Shown here piece by piece: positions 1 to 7,750 of a DNA stretch of 9,161 bases (position 1 is the stretch's first letter; each line of letters opens with the position of its first letter). Origin of the DNA: Candidatus Latescibacterota bacterium. GTDB taxonomy: Bacteria; Latescibacterota; 4484-107. The DNA is taken from positions 1 to 9,161 of the forward strand of contig JAUWMS010000061.1 of assembly GCA_030613045.1 (NCBI GenBank), read 5' to 3'. The notes beneath the pieces are model-generated. The model was not told where the DNA came from, ran no database searches, and worked only from the letters and a program-made list of their open reading frames with translations. The position numbers were made by a program, and so were the translations under genes.

Positions 1-1
1 T

Positions 2-70
2 ATCCGGAGTGACGGCCGCGTCCGTCGGATCCAGCGGAACGGTATTCGTCACGTTCCGATACGCATCGAA
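2..70 (-). other. In-frame coding-like continuation after the TAA stop of the giant gene
   Basis: The 23 codons after the TAA at 71-73 stay open to the window edge and read FDAYRNVTNTVPLDP followed by a similar Thr/Asp/Ala/Pro-rich run. Third positions are mostly G or C, as in the gene itself. The peptide reads naturally as the missing end of the C-terminal beta domain after QVIRLV. This suggests a nonsense change, a sequencing error, or readthrough, rather than a natural terminus. The window ends before the next stop, so the true end is not visible. Confidence 0.5.
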
Positions 71-3000
71 TTACACGAGACGAATAACCTGATACTGCCG
101 CGTGGTCTTAGTCAGCCGTATGGAAGGCTGCCAATCGATCGTTACCAGCGCTCCCGATTGGGCGTTGTCAATCACAAAGAACCAATGATGAGAAAGTCTC
201 CCATCCGCGGGACGAATATCCCGCTCGAATTGCACCTGATCCCGATTCAGAAAAACCATCCGCAACTGGTTGGCCAAACCGGGAACGGCACGCGCGTCTT
301 TCTCATCCTCTTGATCCAACGCCCCGTATTCCACGGCCGCGTACTTGTTGGCATCCTTCGAGGCGCCATCCGTCACGCTGAAGACCATGGACCAGATGGG
401 CTCAAACGGCGCGTCCGTGGTGCGGAAGGTCCACATAAAGGCATTGTCCAGGGGATTGCCCGCGAGATCGTGCACGCCCCGCTCATCCATCATGCCATCG
501 CCGTCCGTATCCACGTCCGTCTTGATCTCGACCCGGTAAAAGCCGTTCGGCCGGAACGGCACAATCGGAACAAAACCGGTTTTGCGCAACGCCGGACTGT
601 ACGAGACGTACCCGGCCACCTTCGTGTTGTTGTCGAGCAGGTCGGTGACGTAGAACGTCCGGTCGCTGAAATCGGTGCTTCTCATGTCATCGGTGAAGGT
701 GACGCTCAATTCTCCCCGATAGATGCGCTCGCTCTCCCGCGCCTGATAATCGGGGATGGAATTCAACACCGACGGCTCGGATTCGTCCACGAGGAACACG
801 ACAAAGGGCGGGTCCATATCCCTGTTGGGCGTGGTGGCCTTATCCGTGGCGATGGCGCGCAGGGCATATTCTCCCACGCCGAGCGACCTAATCTTATCTT
901 CCTCCCACGTGAACACGAACTCCCGGCGCGGCGGTCTGCGGTCCAGCCGGTCGAATACGGTGACATTCCCGTTTGTTCCGCCATCCTCCCACAACATGCC
1001 GAAAAGATTGCTCCACGGCTCCCACACGCCGTCGGGCTGCTTGGAGCGGATCTGGAGCTGGATGCTGGCCAGGTCCCAATCCCCGGAGAGCACCTCGATG
1101 TCGAAGGGGTCTTCCGCCGGGAAGAACACCGGACTGATGCGCTCCCCCTCATAGGGCGCGGCGATTATGGCGCGCGGTGCGCGGAGGTCCGCGAACGTGG
1201 GCGTCATGGTCACGCTCCGGTTGATGTGCTGATCGCCCTCCTCCTCGGCGATGATCTTCACGGTATATAGTTTCTCCTCTGAACGGCCCCGGTCTATCTC
1301 CGCGGGATAAATCGAGACGTTGACCGTCGCGATGGGCGTCTGTTTCGAAAGCTTCACCCGGTAAAGCGCCGGATCCCCGTTGAACCGGACGGTGGGGTTA
1401 TCATGCTCGTCGGTGAGGTAGTCGTACCTCAGGAAATCAATAGATCCGGAGGACTCTAATTCTCGTTGACCGGTGTATTTGAGTTTGACCTTGTAGTGTG
1501 CGCCTTCGTAATAATCGAAGGTGCCCGTCGTGTCCTCGATCATTTCCATGGTGAAGTCCACCGCCTTGTTCGTTCCGGATTCCCACGGATCGGAGGTATA
1601 ACTGCCTGGATCCTGGAAGAAAATCGGCGTACCCCACCTGGGATCCGCATTCACCCGGACGGCGATATTATCCCCCACGTCGTCATCCTGAAGCACAAAT
1701 CCCACCGTCTGTTCCGTGCTCTTTCCGCCTTCCCACTCGCGACCGAGTGTATGCGTACCGGTCAGCTCAATAGAGGAACCCAGCTTGAAATCAATGGTCA
1801 TACCCGCACCCCACGCTTTGAAGCCGACGCTCACGTTAGACTCATTGCTGATGGTGCTGGCCGCGTCAATACCCGTCCTGATTGAGTAGCTGGAATAGTC
1901 CCCCTCAAAAATCCTTCGGGAATACTCAAACGCAGGACCCGCGCTGAAAATGAGCATATTGCATTCGCCCATACTACTCCCGCGTTCGTTCATGAAATCC
2001 TCAAAACTTTTCTTTTGTCCCTCAACGGGGTCATGGAGCCAGGGGACGTAATCCCGGTTCCACACGTAAGCCAGGTTGTCTCCCAGCAAGGTGTTCCAGG
2101 TGTTGTATGCCTTTTGGAGCTTCGTTTTCTCCGATGCTCTATCCGGATCATCTCCGATTTCATCAACCGTCTTATCCAGGTCGCTTTTGATGTTCTCGAT
2201 GTCCCGCACCGTGTAAATATATTGATTGTCCACATCCAGAATGTCATACGTTTCGACCTCGTCCGTCGAGAGGTCCCATTCCTCGGTACTGTCATTCCAC
2301 AGAATACCCATGAAGTATTTTGTTTGCAGTCCCAGGGTCCAACCCTCTCCGAAGTAAAGGTCTCCTTTCCCGGGGCCGACCAAATCGGGCAAGCAATCCC
2401 CGGACGGCGTTTGCAAACGCCGGTTCGGAGACACCTCGTATTGGACGAAATATCCCTGACCGGGCACGGTATCCCCCGTCCCGATTTTCCAGGCCGTTAT
2501 CCCGAGTTTAGCGAGTTTCAGGGCGTAACTGAGCGGTCCCTTGGCGACAAAAACGGTGCCCATTCCAACATGATAAAGCCCCCCTATGATAAATTTATGC
2601 GATACGGAGCCGGGGTCTTCATAGCTCAACAGCCCTTTGTCCTCCAGATCTTTGAACTCCGAGTCGGAATCAGGATCATTTTCGAACTCGAACCCTTCAA
2701 TCGTGCGTTCGCTGCTCCACGGTGAGGGATAAACCGGTACCACCTCGTCGTTCATCCTGATCTGCATGTCCGTGATGATGCCCTTAGAGATCATGGTGTC
2801 GTCTAAGAAAGAATAGCTTCCATCCCCCGGCGGATCATGAAGCACGGTATAGTTCACAATGGGGATGGACACGATCTTGGCCGCGGAACCTTTGGCCACC
2901 TCACCGAGAACGATGACCGAGTCGGTCACGGTGTCGCTGTTTTCGTACCCATCTGCTTCGGCCCGGAACCGCACTGTTTTCGGAGCCGCCAGGGGAGGCG

Positions 3001-6000
3001 TATCATCCGTCTGCTTAGGCAATCCGCCGAGGATGGTGTATTCCGTTTTGCCGTGCTCCGCTTCCTCCTTATAGTCGGTTAGAATCTCGGCGTTCTGTTC
3101 CTCCGCTTCGTCAACCGTCATCATACTCACGTTATCTTTTACGAACAAGGTGAAATTTTTCACAGGCTGCCCGTTGGCGGTAGCCTGGATCGTGTACGTA
3201 TGGGTTCGGGGTTCCGGGGGATAGTAATACATATAGCCCTCCGGGTTGTCGTCTGCGGTCAAGCCGAATTGTTCCAGGAACGCCTCACTCTCCACGTCGA
3301 ACAGTTTTGGTTTATAGGTGAAGTCGTCTTCAGCGATCACGAAGGAAAGTTCGATCTGGACGGGGATAATCATCGTGACGCTTCCGTCGTCGCTCGTCAA
3401 ATTCACCTCCGCGGGTCCCTCCGCATCTTCGCCTTTGGGGATGCCGTACTCGATCTGCACCGTATATTCGCCGGGATTCAGGGTAGTTTCGAGTTTGGCC
3501 TCGCTGTCGATCTGTTCACCGGATACCTGTCCGTTGAGTCCGCTTACCGTCACCACAATCGAGTCTCCGGCATTCGAATAATTGTCCGGATAATGCGTAA
3601 TCGGATTGCCGCCCGAATCCTCCACGTACACCGTCAGCGTGCGCGTCGTGTGGTTGATGAAGTCCACATCGGTTCGGGCGCCTTCAAGCATAACCAGGCC
3701 GGTATTGGAATCATACCCGGGCGTATCTTCTTTGATGCGGACGTCGTGTCCCTCTTTTCTCGGAAAGAACAGATACTTTCCTGCAAACAGGGGCAGGCTG
3801 TAGTTCGTGCCGGTCGCCGTGAGCGATTTTGTGCTGGGCAACGCAGAGATGCCAAAGGTGGAACCGATGGGTTGTGCGGTCACCTCGACCCCGTCCACCA
3901 GCACATCCTGCCCATTTTTCTGAATGCTGTAAACGATCCGCCCCCCCACTGGGAACACGCTCAGATCCACGAAGTCAATCGCCAACTGATTCGGCCCGTT
4001 GAGCGTAAGTTCGGTGGCCTGGACGGTTTTCTCGAACTCATGCGCCGCATCGCCCTCGCCTTTGGTCGCTACGATGCGATAGCTTCCAAGCGGCAGATGA
4101 GGAAATGCGTACCGCCCGGTTGCGTCGGTCTCCGTCCAGAGTCCCCCTGCTTCGGTATACAGGGTGCTATCGAGAGACACCGCCAGCGCCAGTGCGTCCT
4201 GGGTGACGTGGGTGGACGTGAGGATCAGCCGCACTTCCCGGACCGGCGTGCGCAAATCCGCGGCGCGCACATACCCGGCGATTTTGCCGTCGATCACCTC
4301 GACGTCGGCCGTCGCCGTCGCGCTCCACTTCCCGGACGCCGCCAGCACCTTCAGCCCGGCCTGGTACGTTCCCGCGAAGGGATAGTTATGGCTCGGATTC
4401 CAGACGCTTTTGGGGATGAAAGGATGGCCGTCGTCCACCCATGCTTCCGGGACGGTGTTCATTAGCGTGCCGTGATTTTGACCCGTCTCATCGACCGCAA
4501 CGGTTCCCTCGCCTTCCTCGAACTTATAGTAGAGCACGGGTTGCGTCTCGCTCCCCGTCAAGTCCCCTGTCATATCCTGTCGGATCTGGTCCGCCGAACG
4601 CACCTCGCTCCAGACCATCACCTCGTCTATCCGTCCCTTAAACACCTGTGTGGGACCAAAGTCGCCGCCGACCGCGCCCTGTTTCTGCCCGATGACGAAA
4701 GCGCCGCCTTGGGTGATGAATTCTCCCGCGGCAACGGTGGCCGAATCTACCTTCGCTCCATCTTTGTAAAATCTGAATAGACCGTCAACGCTTTGCCAGG
4801 TCACCGCAATGTGGTGCCATTTTCCGTCGTTGGCTGAGATCCCCGTAGCCCTTGAGTCCACTCCCGTGATACCGAAACTGAAATCCCGGTAGTTGTAGAT
4901 ATAAAAATCGTTGGCGCTTCCCGTAGAGGCATAAGAAATGGGGGTTCCGTTTCTGGAGTTGTCCGAGGACTTCATCCAAAACTCTACCGTAAGCGAATCA
5001 CTCGGGAAACTATTTATCGAATTCACGATCACGTAGTCATCCTGACCGTCCAGCTCAAGCGCACCATTTCCGTTATCCGGGAAGAACCACGTCCACTCCG
5101 CGATCTTGCCCACGTCATCCGCCTCGATGAAATCAGGATGATTTCCCTCAAACGGGATGGGCGAGAAATCTCCGCCGGCAATGCCGCCGCGATAGGGACC
5201 TCCCGGCATGGCCGTCGGCATGCCCGCCTCCACCTGAACCTCCACGGACGCGGTCTCTTCGAGCACCAGCCCCTCGGAGGTCGTCACCCGCACCGTGAAT
5301 CCGGCGAGATGGGTGGCCTCCGAAGTCCACGTGTACTCGGCTTCGCCCCGGGTGTCGGTCTCCACCGGATCCCCCGGTGTCCATTTCATTTTCCGGACGC
5401 GGTGAATGTTATTCTGTACGTCTGTTCTTGCGCCGAAACCAAAATGGATATTGTTGTCTTTGCGAGTCTGGTAGCCGGTTCCGACGTCGTACTCTAACTT
5501 GAGCCTGTAATCCAGATACACCTCGAATGCGCCATGATCGAACACCACCCGGAATGGACGCCATTGGCTGTTATCAATCGGAATCGGTTGGGATTCCGTC
5601 TTAAGCTTGGTGGAAGCATCGTAGAACTGGATCTGATCCTGATATTCATCGAACACGATGGTGTATTGCCCCTTGTTCTCATATTCGAGGGTCGGGACGC
5701 CATTCGCCCAGACGTAGATGTAGAACGCATCGGCGCCGGTGCCGTCCCCGCTCCAGAACTCACCCGTTACGCTCCAGCTATCGCTCAGCGGAAGACTCTC
5801 ATAGTCCACATGACCCTTCTCGCTGTTCACGGCTTCCGTCAACCGCATATAGTCCCCCATGTTCGTTGCATTGCCGCTGAGGACCGGCTCCGGCGTGACG
5901 CTGTTCACACGCCACTGGTACGCGACCGTGGCGTTCTGGTAGCTGTTGCCCATGGAACCCGCCAACTCGACCGCGCTGTTCACCCTGCCCGTGTAAGGCC

Positions 6001-7735
6001 CGCCCGGATCCACCTGCACCGTATCGTAGATCTTCAGGTTAAAGGTTTTCGTCTCGCTCTCCACGCTCTCCACACCGTAGTTGGTGACCGCCTTGCAGCG
6101 GATCTGCGCGTTCTCGTGGGAGGTGTCCCAGACGTAGGACACTACTTCATTTGCAGGTTGCTCCAGTTCCACCGTGCTCCAACTGTTATTCAAATCCCAG
6201 AGGAAGTGCGAGATCTCCTCGTCCGGATCGTCGTTCTCTGTGCTGGCCTCCGCCATCAACCGCACCGGATGGCCTTTCACGCCCACGTATTTGCCGTCGT
6301 ACCAGGAAACATCGCCGGCATCCATGTTGTCCTGTGGCGGGGCGTCATGAACCGTGGGAGGATTCCAGACGCGGATCGGAATCGAGATGAATTTTAATTC
6401 TTCTTGTCTTTCCCCAATTTCTACGCTTACTCTACAGTAAAGCGTGTAGTCCCCGGGATTGGGAAATGTCAGGTTGATCTCAGACCCGGCGACTGAGCCA
6501 TGTTCCACCGTAGTCGTACCCGATACGTGTTTCCAGTAGGTTTCGGTGATCTCATAGCCAGAAGGCTCCACAGCTACTTTGAATCGGGCCTCTTTGCTTC
6601 GCGTTACATTGATCTTCTCGTTGCTTCCCGTCAAAGGTTCAGTAAACTGGGCTTCCATCAGGGGCTTGGAGATGATCGCGACTCCGCCTCCGGCCGTTAG
6701 GTTGCCGATCCCTGGAACGACCGTGTTGGCGCGCCAGTCGGAGGTCCTGCCATCCTCGCCGAGGTCCCAACCTATGGTGTAGTAAAAGTCATCTGGGTAA
6801 TCTATGAATGGTGGGATTTGGATTCCGTCATTAATGCCCATCAGGATCAGATCCGGCCTGGCATTCCCATTGACGTAGCCTATCGCAGCGCCACCACCGG
6901 CGTTGTTGGGGCCGAGCGCGGGGCTGTCTACCTGTATTACGGTGCCCCACTCGGACGTCTGCCCATCGGCATCCAGGTTCCAGCCTATCCTGTACCGAAA
7001 GTGATCTGCCCCATCAGGGTTATCAACACCCATGAGGATCAAATCCGGGATCTCGTTCTTATCAATATAGGCTACGGCAACTCCGCCGCCGCTGGTACAG
7101 TTGCCAATCCCGCCGACCGTGATTTTGCCACCCCAACTTACAGCGTTGCCACTGGTATCGAGGTCCCAACCCATCTTGTACCAGAAGTTGTTAACGCCAG
7201 GCGGGTCATCAATGCCCATCAGAATGAGATCCGGCCTATCGTTCCCATTGATGTAGGCAAGCGCCGCGCCACCCCCTTTGTTGTCGTAGCCAAGCCCCGA
7301 TATTGATCTGGTGCTCCAACTTGCGGGTGCCAACGCGCCGTTCAATATGCCAGTATGCTGCATGTCCCAGCCGATCCTGTATCGAAAGGCGTTGTTGCCC
7401 TCGGGATCATCAATGCACATCAGAATCAGATCCGGTATTTCATTGTCGTTGATGTAACCTATCGTGGCTCCCCCTCCGGAGGTGGAATTACCGGGGCCTC
7501 CGGTGTGTATGATGTCTTGCCAGCCTGTGGCGGCGAAGCCACCGGGGGCAATATCGTAGCCCATCTTGTAGCGGAATTCATCCGCTCCGGAAAGGGCATC
7601 AATCCCCATGAAGATCAAATCCGGGTTTTCCGCGATGGAGTAACTGGAACCAAGGCCCAGCATTATGCTTGCAGCGAGCACAACGAGCATGGCTCGGGTT
7701 AAACCTGAACTTCTCCCAACGTGATTCGTTTTCAT
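71..7735 (-). CDS. Giant secreted multidomain exoprotein (beta-propeller, PKD, lectin-like, SbsA Ig-like)
   Basis: The gene encodes 2554 residues from the ATG at 7735 to the TAA at 71-73. I chose this start because an ideal ribosome site (AAGGAGG, 8-nt spacing) precedes it and because a clean signal peptide follows; an in-frame ATG at 7855 lacks both. Order of parts by residue: signal peptide 1-35; five propeller-like repeats 37-357; two Ig/PKD-like domains ~361-570; PKD domain 571-836 split by an L-type-lectin-like jellyroll; PKD domain 837-1148 split by a LamG-type jellyroll; prealbumin/CnaB-like modules ~1151-1626; unassigned central region ~1627-2180; Ig-like linkers; SbsA-type Ig-like domain ~2318-2440; C-terminal beta domain 2443-2554. 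Families with these domains act outside the cell in adhesion and glycan binding, so I infer a surface or released carbohydrate-binding scaffold. No catalytic motif, transmembrane anchor, LPXTG or clear sorting tail is visible. The C-terminus may be truncated, since coding-like sequence continues in frame past the stop. Cysteines are very few. A CRP-like promoter region lies upstream. Confidence 0.93.
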   Translation of the reverse strand: MKTNHVGRSSGLTRAMLVVLAASIMLGLGSSYSIAENPDLIFMGIDALSGADEFRYKMGYDIAPGGFAATGWQDIIHTGGPGNSTSGGGATIGYINDNEIPDLILMCIDDPEGNNAFRYRIGWDMQHTGILNGALAPASWSTRSISGLGYDNKGGGAALAYINGNDRPDLILMGIDDPPGVNNFWYKMGWDLDTSGNAVSWGGKITVGGIGNCTSGGGVAVAYIDKNEIPDLILMGVDNPDGADHFRYRIGWNLDADGQTSEWGTVIQVDSPALGPNNAGGGAAIGYVNGNARPDLILMGINDGIQIPPFIDYPDDFYYTIGWDLGEDGRTSDWRANTVVPGIGNLTAGGGVAIISKPLMEAQFTEPLTGSNEKINVTRSKEARFKVAVEPSGYEITETYWKHVSGTTTVEHGSVAGSEINLTFPNPGDYTLYCRVSVEIGERQEELKFISIPIRVWNPPTVHDAPPQDNMDAGDVSWYDGKYVGVKGHPVRLMAEASTENDDPDEEISHFLWDLNNSWSTVELEQPANEVVSYVWDTSHENAQIRCKAVTNYGVESVESETKTFNLKIYDTVQVDPGGPYTGRVNSAVELAGSMGNSYQNATVAYQWRVNSVTPEPVLSGNATNMGDYMRLTEAVNSEKGHVDYESLPLSDSWSVTGEFWSGDGTGADAFYIYVWANGVPTLEYENKGQYTIVFDEYQDQIQFYDASTKLKTESQPIPIDNSQWRPFRVVFDHGAFEVYLDYRLKLEYDVGTGYQTRKDNNIHFGFGARTDVQNNIHRVRKMKWTPGDPVETDTRGEAEYTWTSEATHLAGFTVRVTTSEGLVLEETASVEVQVEAGMPTAMPGGPYRGGIAGGDFSPIPFEGNHPDFIEADDVGKIAEWTWFFPDNGNGALELDGQDDYVIVNSINSFPSDSLTVEFWMKSSDNSRNGTPISYASTGSANDFYIYNYRDFSFGITGVDSRATGISANDGKWHHIAVTWQSVDGLFRFYKDGAKVDSATVAAGEFITQGGAFVIGQKQGAVGGDFGPTQVFKGRIDEVMVWSEVRSADQIRQDMTGDLTGSETQPVLYYKFEEGEGTVAVDETGQNHGTLMNTVPEAWVDDGHPFIPKSVWNPSHNYPFAGTYQAGLKVLAASGKWSATATADVEVIDGKIAGYVRAADLRTPVREVRLILTSTHVTQDALALAVSLDSTLYTEAGGLWTETDATGRYAFPHLPLGSYRIVATKGEGDAAHEFEKTVQATELTLNGPNQLAIDFVDLSVFPVGGRIVYSIQKNGQDVLVDGVEVTAQPIGSTFGISALPSTKSLTATGTNYSLPLFAGKYLFFPRKEGHDVRIKEDTPGYDSNTGLVMLEGARTDVDFINHTTRTLTVYVEDSGGNPITHYPDNYSNAGDSIVVTVSGLNGQVSGEQIDSEAKLETTLNPGEYTVQIEYGIPKGEDAEGPAEVNLTSDDGSVTMIIPVQIELSFVIAEDDFTYKPKLFDVESEAFLEQFGLTADDNPEGYMYYYPPEPRTHTYTIQATANGQPVKNFTLFVKDNVSMMTVDEAEEQNAEILTDYKEEAEHGKTEYTILGGLPKQTDDTPPLAAPKTVRFRAEADGYENSDTVTDSVIVLGEVAKGSAAKIVSIPIVNYTVLHDPPGDGSYSFLDDTMISKGIITDMQIRMNDEVVPVYPSPWSSERTIEGFEFENDPDSDSEFKDLEDKGLLSYEDPGSVSHKFIIGGLYHVGMGTVFVAKGPLSYALKLAKLGITAWKIGTGDTVPGQGYFVQYEVSPNRRLQTPSGDCLPDLVGPGKGDLYFGEGWTLGLQTKYFMGILWNDSTEEWDLSTDEVETYDILDVDNQYIYTVRDIENIKSDLDKTVDEIGDDPDRASEKTKLQKAYNTWNTLLGDNLAYVWNRDYVPWLHDPVEGQKKSFEDFMNERGSSMGECNMLIFSAGPAFEYSRRIFEGDYSSYSIRTGIDAASTISNESNVSVGFKAWGAGMTIDFKLGSSIELTGTHTLGREWEGGKSTEQTVGFVLQDDDVGDNIAVRVNADPRWGTPIFFQDPGSYTSDPWESGTNKAVDFTMEMIEDTTGTFDYYEGAHYKVKLKYTGQRELESSGSIDFLRYDYLTDEHDNPTVRFNGDPALYRVKLSKQTPIATVNVSIYPAEIDRGRSEEKLYTVKIIAEEEGDQHINRSVTMTPTFADLRAPRAIIAAPYEGERISPVFFPAEDPFDIEVLSGDWDLASIQLQIRSKQPDGVWEPWSNLFGMLWEDGGTNGNVTVFDRLDRRPPRREFVFTWEEDKIRSLGVGEYALRAIATDKATTPNRDMDPPFVVFLVDESEPSVLNSIPDYQARESERIYRGELSVTFTDDMRSTDFSDRTFYVTDLLDNNTKVAGYVSYSPALRKTGFVPIVPFRPNGFYRVEIKTDVDTDGDGMMDERGVHDLAGNPLDNAFMWTFRTTDAPFEPIWSMVFSVTDGASKDANKYAAVEYGALDQEDEKDARAVPGLANQLRMVFLNRDQVQFERDIRPADGRLSHHWFFVIDNAQSGALVTIDWQPSIRLTKTTRQYQVIRLV
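416..784 (-). other. SbsA-type Ig-like domain with a TSP3-like calcium loop
   Basis: Residues ~2318-2440 follow the bacterial Ig-like (SbsA, Big_5) pattern: LSVTFTDDMRSTDFSDRTFY, then VAGYVSYSPALRKTGFVP, FRPNGFYRVEI, and the closing LAGNPLDNAFMWTFRTT. Between the last strands lies DTDGDGMMDE (residues 2409-2418, bases 482-511). It matches the D-x-D-x-D-G-x-x-D calcium loop of thrombospondin type 3 and dockerin-like motifs. Calcium probably rigidifies this joint. Such domains are spacers in S-layer and surface proteins. Confidence 0.72.
1196..2857 (-). other. Central ~550-residue region of unassigned fold
   Basis: Residues ~1627-2180 begin near YTVLHDPPGDGSYSF and end before the C-terminal Ig-like section. 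They include a hydrophobic patch (FIIGGLYHVGMGTVFVAKG), a charged helical stretch ~1843-1915 and beta-rich sequence with DDDVGDNIAVRV, WGTPIFFQDPGSYTS and DPWESGT. The phrases LHDPPGDGS and GTP-I/V-F with PWE-x-GT remind me of conserved segments in other very large secreted proteins. I cannot name a family and assign no function. Confidence 0.45.
3356..4285 (-). other. Prealbumin-like (CnaB / carboxypeptidase-regulatory-like) modules
   Basis: Residues 1151-1236 are a typical carboxypeptidase-regulatory/CnaB-like unit: KIAGYVRAADLRTPVREVRL, then TETDATGRYAFPHLPLGSYR. At least two looser units follow, ~1258-1360 with YSLPLFAGKYLFFPRKEG and ~1361-1460 with ETTLNPGEYTVQIEYG. A further related stretch may extend to about residue 1626. 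These domains usually form stiff stalks in surface proteins. I did not see a clear isopeptide Lys/Asn/Glu set. Confidence 0.6.
4412..5062 (-). other. LamG-type jellyroll (concanavalin A-like) inserted in a second PKD domain
   Basis: Residues ~892-1108 match the LamG-like jellyroll pattern well. They start ALELDGQDDYV, then show SLTVEFWMKS, GKWHHIAVTWQ, LFRFYKDGAKVDSA, FKGRIDEVMVWSEVRS, and the C-terminal YYKFEEGEGTVAVDETG followed by NHGTL. The surrounding PKD halves are PGGPYRGGIAGG to EWTWFFPDNGN before it and SHNYPFAGTYQAGLKVL after it. LamG-like domains of this type in large bacterial exoproteins are usually carbohydrate- or matrix-binding, or structural. Confidence in the fold is high; the ligand is unknown. 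Confidence 0.82.
5372..5884 (-). other. L-type-lectin-like jellyroll inserted in a PKD domain
   Basis: Residues ~618-788 look like a concanavalin-A-like jellyroll of the legume/L-type lectin kind. Visible marks are GADAFYIYVWANGVPTLE, the acidic strand YTIVFDEYQDQIQFYD, and the closing strands WRPFRVVFDHGAFEVYLD and FGFGARTD. The flanking sequence is one PKD domain cut in two: VDPGGPYTGRVNSAVELAGS before it and AEYTWTSEATHLAGFTVRV after it. The domain probably binds carbohydrate, but I cannot confirm that metal- and sugar-binding residues are intact. Confidence 0.6.
6026..6655 (-). other. Two Ig/PKD-like beta-sandwich domains
   Basis: Residues ~361-457 and ~461-570 each read as a beta-sandwich with the usual late strand motif of PKD/Ig folds: FPNPGDYTLYCRVSV in the first and WDTSHENAQIRCKAVTNYG in the second. 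A proline-rich hinge, VWNPPTVHDAPP, joins them. Each carries one cysteine in the late strand but no obvious partner, so a disulfide within the domain is unlikely. They look like spacers between the propeller and the lectin-bearing section. Assignment rests on pattern only. Confidence 0.55.
6665..7630 (-). repeat. Five tandem 62-67-residue repeats, predicted five-bladed beta-propeller
   Basis: The motif PDLILMGID recurs at residues 38, 101, 168, 230 and 294. Each copy is followed by an aromatic strand (FRYRIGWD type), a tryptophan strand (SxWG type), and a GGG-A-I-x-Y-I strand leading into the next PDL. This is an FG-GAP/VCBS-like pattern (NGNxxPDL). The array opens with PDL right after the signal peptide and closes with a final GGGVAII that has no PDL after it. 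The ends therefore complement each other as in a circularly closed propeller. Units 1, 3 and 5 resemble each other, as do units 2 and 4. The DNA of the PDL segment is also similar between copies, for example near 6836-6856, 7216-7236 and 7415-7435. Such propellers commonly bind glycans or other proteins; the ligand here is unknown. Confidence 0.8.
7631..7735 (-). other. Sec signal peptide of the giant exoprotein
   Basis: Residues 1-35 begin MKTNHVGRSSGLTR, a basic n-region, followed by the hydrophobic core AMLVVLAASIMLGLG. A polar stretch ends in SIA just before ENPDL, so signal peptidase I cleavage is expected after about residue 35. No lipobox cysteine follows, so a lipoprotein is not indicated. 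The first propeller strand begins almost immediately after the cleavage point, which supports both the start codon and the predicted processing site. Confidence 0.85.
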
Positions 7736-7743
7736 GATCTCCT

Positions 7744-7750
7744 CCTCCTT
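7744..7750 (-). promoter_or_regulatory. Ribosome binding site of the giant gene
   Basis: On the minus strand the start is preceded by AAGGAGGAGGAGATC and then ATG at 7735. The AAGGAGG core lies 8 nt from the ATG, and overlapping GGAGG copies sit closer still. This near-perfect anti-Shine-Dalgarno match decides the start over the upstream in-frame ATG at 7855. Confidence 0.9.

Noticed and set aside
158..1270. A 370-codon open frame on the plus strand
   Set aside because: It is antisense to the SbsA-like and C-terminal domains of the giant gene, which are clearly recognisable in the other strand. It has no domains of its own.
3200..4465. A 421-codon open frame on the plus strand
   Set aside because: It lies wholly antisense to the giant gene, has no ribosome site, and encodes a low-complexity R/H/G/V-rich peptide without domains. 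It reflects the GC-rich codon pattern of the real gene.
5534..6397. A 287-codon open frame on the plus strand
   Set aside because: It is antisense to the L-type-lectin-like and PKD coding sequence and has an arginine/histidine-rich composition typical of shadow frames.
6665..7630. Regular spacing of near-identical DNA segments as a CRISPR array
   Set aside because: The similar segments lie ~190-200 bp apart inside one continuous reading frame and encode propeller strands; they are protein repeats, not CRISPR repeats.
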